Positions 60,782 through 64,000 of a stretch of DNA of 64,000 nt are shown here, piece by piece. The notes beneath the pieces were generated by a model that was given only the letters and a program-made list of their open reading frames with translations, was not told the origin of the DNA and made no database searches. Source of the stretch: SZAS-103 sp038226665 (lineage in GTDB: Bacteria; Pseudomonadota; Gammaproteobacteria; Xanthomonadales; Xanthomonadaceae); NCBI GenBank assembly GCA_038226665.1, contig JBBRQI010000002.1, forward strand, positions 62,001 through 126,000, given 5' to 3'. The number at the start of each line of letters is the position of its first letter. Position 1 is the first letter of the stretch. Both the position numbers and the translations under genes were made by a program.

Positions 60782-62707
60782 TCAACCCGCCGCGATCTTC
60801 GGCGCCCCGGCTGTCATCGCGATCGGCGCGGCGGTGAGCTGCGGCCAACGCTTGAGCATTGCGCTGCGCACGCTGGCCGTATCGAGCCCGGCTTCGGCCA
60901 GCACCTGTTCGCGGCTTGCATGTTCGAGCCAGGTGTCGGGCAGGCCAACATGCTGGATCGGCAATGCGATGCCTTCGGCGGCGAGCAATTCGGCGACTGC
61001 GCTGCCGGCGCCGCCCATCACCGCGTTGTCCTCGAGGGTGACGAAACCGGCATGCGTGCGCGCGAGTTCGAGCAGCAACGCGCGGTCGAGTGGTTTGACA
61101 AAACGCATGTTGACGACGGTGAGGTCGAATTCGAGACCGATCTGTTCGGCAACCGGCACCATCGCGCCGAAGGCGAGCAGCGCAATCCGGGAACCGCGGC
61201 GGCGCACCAATGCCTGGCCGATCGGAAACGTATCTAAACCCGCGTCGAGGGCGACGCCCGGTCCGGTTCCACGCGGATAGCGCACTGCCGCCGGGCCGTG
61301 ATGACGGAAGCCGGTCGTGAGCATCTTGCGGCATTCGTTTTCGTCGGCCGGCGTCATCACCACCATGTTCGGGATGCAACGCAGGTAACTCAGGTCGAAA
61401 CTGCCCGCATGCGTCGCGCCATCGGGCCCGACCACGCCGCCGCGATCGATCGCGAAGAGCACGTCGAGGTTCTGCAATGCGACGTCGTGGATGAGTTGGT
61501 CGTAGCCGCGTTGCAGGAAGGTCGAGTAAATTGCGACGACCGGCTTCGCGCCTTCGCAGGCCATCCCGGCGGCGAGGGTCACCGCGTGCTGCTCGGCGAT
61601 CGCGACATCGAAATAGCGTTCCGGAAATTCCTTGCTGAATCGCACGAGGCCGGAGCCTTCGCGCATCGCGGGCGTAATGCCCATCAGTTTCGCATCGGCG
61701 GCGGCCATGTCGCAGAGCCAGTCGCTGAAGACGTCGGTGTAGGCGGGTTTCTTCGCGCCCGACCTGCTGACCATGCCCTTGGACGGATCGAACGGACTGA
61801 CCGCGTGGTAGCCGATCTGGTCGCCTTCGGCGAGTTCAAAACCTTTGCCCTTGGTGGTGATCACGTGCAGCAACTGCGGGCCTTTCAAGGTCTTGATCGT
61901 CTTCAACGCGCTGACCAGTGCGGGCAGGTCGTGGCCGTCGATCGGGCCGCTGTAGTGGAAGCCCATTTCCTCGAACAACGTGCTCGGCACGAACATCCCT
62001 TTCCAATGTTCCTCCCAGCGGCGCACGAAGCGCCCAGCTGCATTCGTGCGACCGCCGAGCAGTTTCTTGCCGCCCTCGCGCATCGCATTCATCGTGCGGC
62101 TGCTCATCATCCGGCCGAGCATCTTGGTGAGCCCGCCGACGTTCTCGGAGATCGACATGCGGTTGTCGTTGAGGATCACCAGCATGTCCGGACTCGGGTC
62201 CATACCGCCGGCGTGGTTGAGCGCCTCGTAGGCCATGCCTGCGGTCATCGCGCCGTCGCCGATCACTGCGACCACGCGGCGCGGATCGCCTTGGCGCCGC
62301 AGCGCGATCGCCATGCCGAGCGCTGCCGAGATCGAGGTTGAGGAATGGCCAACGCCGAAGGTGTCGTATTCGGATTCGTCGCGGCGCGGAAACGGCGCGA
62401 GTCCGTCTTTCTGCTTCACGGTGCCGATGCGGTCGCGACGGCCGCTGAGGATCTTGTGCGGATAACATTGGTGGCCGACATCCCAGACCAGGCGGTCGGT
62501 CGGCGTGTCGTACAGGTAATGCAGCGCAAGCGTCAGTTCGATCACGCCCAGGCCCGCACCGAAATGGCCGCCCGATGCGGCGACGGATTCGATCAAATAC
62601 GCACGCAGCTCCTCGGCGATCGTCGGCAGTTCGTCTTCGGGGAACTGGCGCAGGTCGGCGGGAACATCAATGCGGGAGAGGTGCGGATAGCGCAGGGCGT
62701 CGATCAT
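60782..62707 (-). CDS. dxs: 1-deoxy-D-xylulose-5-phosphate synthase
   Basis: The 641-residue protein starts at MIDALRYPHLSRIDVP. The thiamine-diphosphate motif is GDGAMTAGMAYEALNHAG...LNDN. HFGAGLGVIELTLALHYLYDTP, DVGHQCYPHKILSGRR, the catalytic IAEQHAVTLAAGMA and the C-terminal transketolase domain (LLALEDNAVMGGAGSAV-like) are all present and full length. It makes DXP from pyruvate and glyceraldehyde-3-phosphate for isoprenoids, thiamine and pyridoxal. Confidence 0.97.
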   Translation of the reverse strand: MIDALRYPHLSRIDVPADLRQFPEDELPTIAEELRAYLIESVAASGGHFGAGLGVIELTLALHYLYDTPTDRLVWDVGHQCYPHKILSGRRDRIGTVKQKDGLAPFPRRDESEYDTFGVGHSSTSISAALGMAIALRRQGDPRRVVAVIGDGAMTAGMAYEALNHAGGMDPSPDMLVILNDNRMSISENVGGLTKMLGRMMSSRTMNAMREGGKKLLGGRTNAAGRFVRRWEEHWKGMFVPSTLFEEMGFHYSGPIDGHDLPALVSALKTIKTLKGPQLLHVITTKGKGFELAEGDQIGYHAVSPFDPSKGMVSRSGAKKPAYTDVFSDWLCDMAAADAKLMGITPAMREGSGLVRFSKEFPERYFDVAIAEQHAVTLAAGMACEGAKPVVAIYSTFLQRGYDQLIHDVALQNLDVLFAIDRGGVVGPDGATHAGSFDLSYLRCIPNMVVMTPADENECRKMLTTGFRHHGPAAVRYPRGTGPGVALDAGLDTFPIGQALVRRRGSRIALLAFGAMVPVAEQIGLEFDLTVVNMRFVKPLDRALLLELARTHAGFVTLEDNAVMGGAGSAVAELLAAEGIALPIQHVGLPDTWLEHASREQVLAEAGLDTASVRSAMLKRWPQLTAAPIAMTAGAPKIAAG

Positions 62708-62858
62708 GGGTCGCCATTGTCGCCCTCAGGGCTGGCAGGGGCAAGGAAGCTGTCCGGTAGTGGTCTGAACAAGTTTGCCTTGGACTCGTTGATCCGCGAG
62801 CAGGCATGCAATGGCTTGCGGAAGCTCGGAACAAGTCCATGATTTGCCGTGCGCGGAA

Positions 62859-63992
62859 TCAACCGTTGCGCGGGGTGCGGAAACGACTGAACAGACCGCC
62901 AGCTTTTGCGCCGGGGTCCGGCGTTGCTGGCGGGGTATTGACGAGTTCGGCGAATCCCGAATCCAGGCTCGCGTTGATGAAGTCGTTGACGTCGGCGAGT
63001 GCGACGTCGCTCTTCGCGGCGATCTCGGCGGGCGTTCCCGGCAGTTGCATCATCGCGGTCGCAATGCGCATGTGCTTGGGGAATTCACGCTCGGTCTTTG
63101 GCCATTTGCTCAGGCGGAACTTGTCGCTCGGATCGTATCCCGGCGCGAGCTCGCCCCTGCCTTGCACCAGCGAATGCAGCCAGCGCAGCCGCGACAACGG
63201 ATGGGCCGTGCTCGCGGTCGACAGATGCGTGTTCAGGTCGGCACCACTGAGCGCCTGCCAGCGGTCGGCTTTCATTGTCCCGAGTTCGAAATAGGGGATA
63301 TAGGGTTTGAGCGACTGTCCGCCGATGTAGGTATCGGTTCGCGGGTCGATGATCAGCGGAGGTGCACCGTCGAGTTCGAGACGCGATGGGCTCGACAATC
63401 CGCCGGCTTGCAGGTAATCCCAAAGGACAGGGTCGCGCGCGCGCGCTGGCGCATGCACCTGTCGCGGCGGCGGAGGTGATGGCGTTGCTTGCACGATCGC
63501 GACTGGTTCGATCGGCGCGAGCGCCGGTGGCTGCTCGTATCGAACGGGCGGTACCTGTTGTTCCTGGACATCGACCTGTTGGGGCTTCTCTTTCACATCC
63601 ATGTGCGGCGGCCGCTCTTGCGCATCCTGCGCCCGCGGCACTTGCACATCCATGTGCGGCGCTTGCGCTGCCGGATCGCGTGTCGGCATTGCGGCTGGCG
63701 CGCTTGCAGAAACGGGCTTGCGATTCACTTCCGAGAGTGCGGTGACCAACGATTCGACCGTTACCGGGCGCAGCAACACGTGCTCGGCTTCCGATTCGGT
63801 ACGGGTGGTGATCGCAATCACGTACTTGCTGCCGTTGTGCACCTTGAGCCACGTCATGTGGCCGTAGATGGATTCCAAGTCGACGATGAGAACCTGCGCC
63901 TGCGCTTCCGGCACGAGCGCCCATTGCCCGCCAAGCCATTCGTTCGCATCCGAAAACATCGCCTTGAGCCTGGCTTCCTCGGCACGATCCAT
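62859..63992 (-). CDS. Unrecognised protein with low-complexity linker; start possibly outside the window
   Basis: The 377-residue frame starts 8 bases from the window end and no stop precedes it, so the N-terminus may continue. Residues 1-95 look like a small alpha/beta domain (VLIVDLESIYGHMTWL, VLLRPVTVESLV) reminiscent of a receiver fold but without the Asp/Lys set (inference). Residues 100-200 form a Pro/Gln/Glu-rich linker with repeated HMDV (PHMDVQVPR, PHMDVKEKP, QVDVQEQ). Residues 200-377 are folded, with ELGTMKADRWQALSGADLN. No function assigned. Confidence 0.8.
   Translation of the reverse strand: MDRAEEARLKAMFSDANEWLGGQWALVPEAQAQVLIVDLESIYGHMTWLKVHNGSKYVIAITTRTESEAEHVLLRPVTVESLVTALSEVNRKPVSASAPAAMPTRDPAAQAPHMDVQVPRAQDAQERPPHMDVKEKPQQVDVQEQQVPPVRYEQPPALAPIEPVAIVQATPSPPPPRQVHAPARARDPVLWDYLQAGGLSSPSRLELDGAPPLIIDPRTDTYIGGQSLKPYIPYFELGTMKADRWQALSGADLNTHLSTASTAHPLSRLRWLHSLVQGRGELAPGYDPSDKFRLSKWPKTEREFPKHMRIATAMMQLPGTPAEIAAKSDVALADVNDFINASLDSGFAELVNTPPATPDPGAKAGGLFSRFRTPRNG
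63594..63660 (-). repeat. Dispersed repeat element, copy 2 (inside the linker of the last gene)
   Basis: CACATCCATGTGCGGC occurs twice as a direct repeat (63594-63609 and 63645-63660) and encloses a core that on the minus strand reads CAGGATGCGCAAGAGCGG, matching copy 1. The element is in the sense direction and is read as HMDVQVPRAQDAQERPPHMDV-like residues in two parts. Confidence 0.7.
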
Positions 63993-64000
63993 ACCGGTGA

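Overview
The window looks like chromosome from a GC-rich gammaproteobacterium, most likely of the Xanthomonadales/Lysobacterales (possibly Rhodanobacteraceae). This is inferred from gene order (petABC-sspA-sspB, a ybeZ-ybeY-ybeX block, minor pilins with PilY1) and protein character; no database search was possible. About 60 protein genes and two tRNA genes are supported. No rRNA, CRISPR array, transposase or phage gene was seen.

Layout. 1-6.1 kb: two S9 prolyl-oligopeptidase-family peptidases flank a POT peptide transporter. 6.1-10.8 kb (minus): phoH-like, ybeY, ybeX/corC, a DUF4105 membrane protein and corA. 10.9-14.1 kb: a lipoprotein HlyD-type adaptor with an ABC ATPase and one ABC-2 permease. 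14-20.6 kb: miaB (minus), a lytic transglycosylase, the cytochrome bc1 operon, sspA and sspB. 20.8-28.8 kb: a tandem FHA membrane protein, nadC, a DUF1631 protein, a Trm112-like protein, purE-purK, iron superoxide dismutase, monothiol glutaredoxin and an SDR. 28.8-31 kb: marC, an unusual 66-bp tandem repeat, and ppnN.

31.2-39.7 kb is a type IV pilus minor-pilin locus (fimT/gspH, pilV, pilW, pilX, pilY1, pilE) ended by a strong terminator, followed by tRNA-Asn and a second, oppositely oriented FimT-like gene. uvrB and a VTT-domain membrane protein follow, then tRNA-Val.

43.2-54.7 kb is an accessory exopolysaccharide locus: tyrosine phosphatase, Wzc-type tyrosine autokinase, flippase, GT4 glycosyltransferase, a GH-A-like secreted protein, sulfotransferase, Wzy-like polymerase, second sulfotransferase and FkbM methyltransferase. 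It suggests a sulfated and methylated surface glycan. It has no visible Wza or initiating transferase, so other loci must contribute.

55-64 kb: oxyR divergent from ahpC-VOC-ahpD (peroxide defence); a stand-alone Pycsar-effector-type membrane protein overlapping tail to tail with a lipoprotein hydrolase gene; prmC; a small acidic protein; dxs; and a proline/glutamine-rich protein. The signals I find most interesting are the orphan Pycsar-type effector, a dispersed repeat (GCACATGGATGTGC plus a shared core) lying inside two unrelated genes in different frames, the 66-bp hairpin repeat behind marC, and the paired sulfotransferases.
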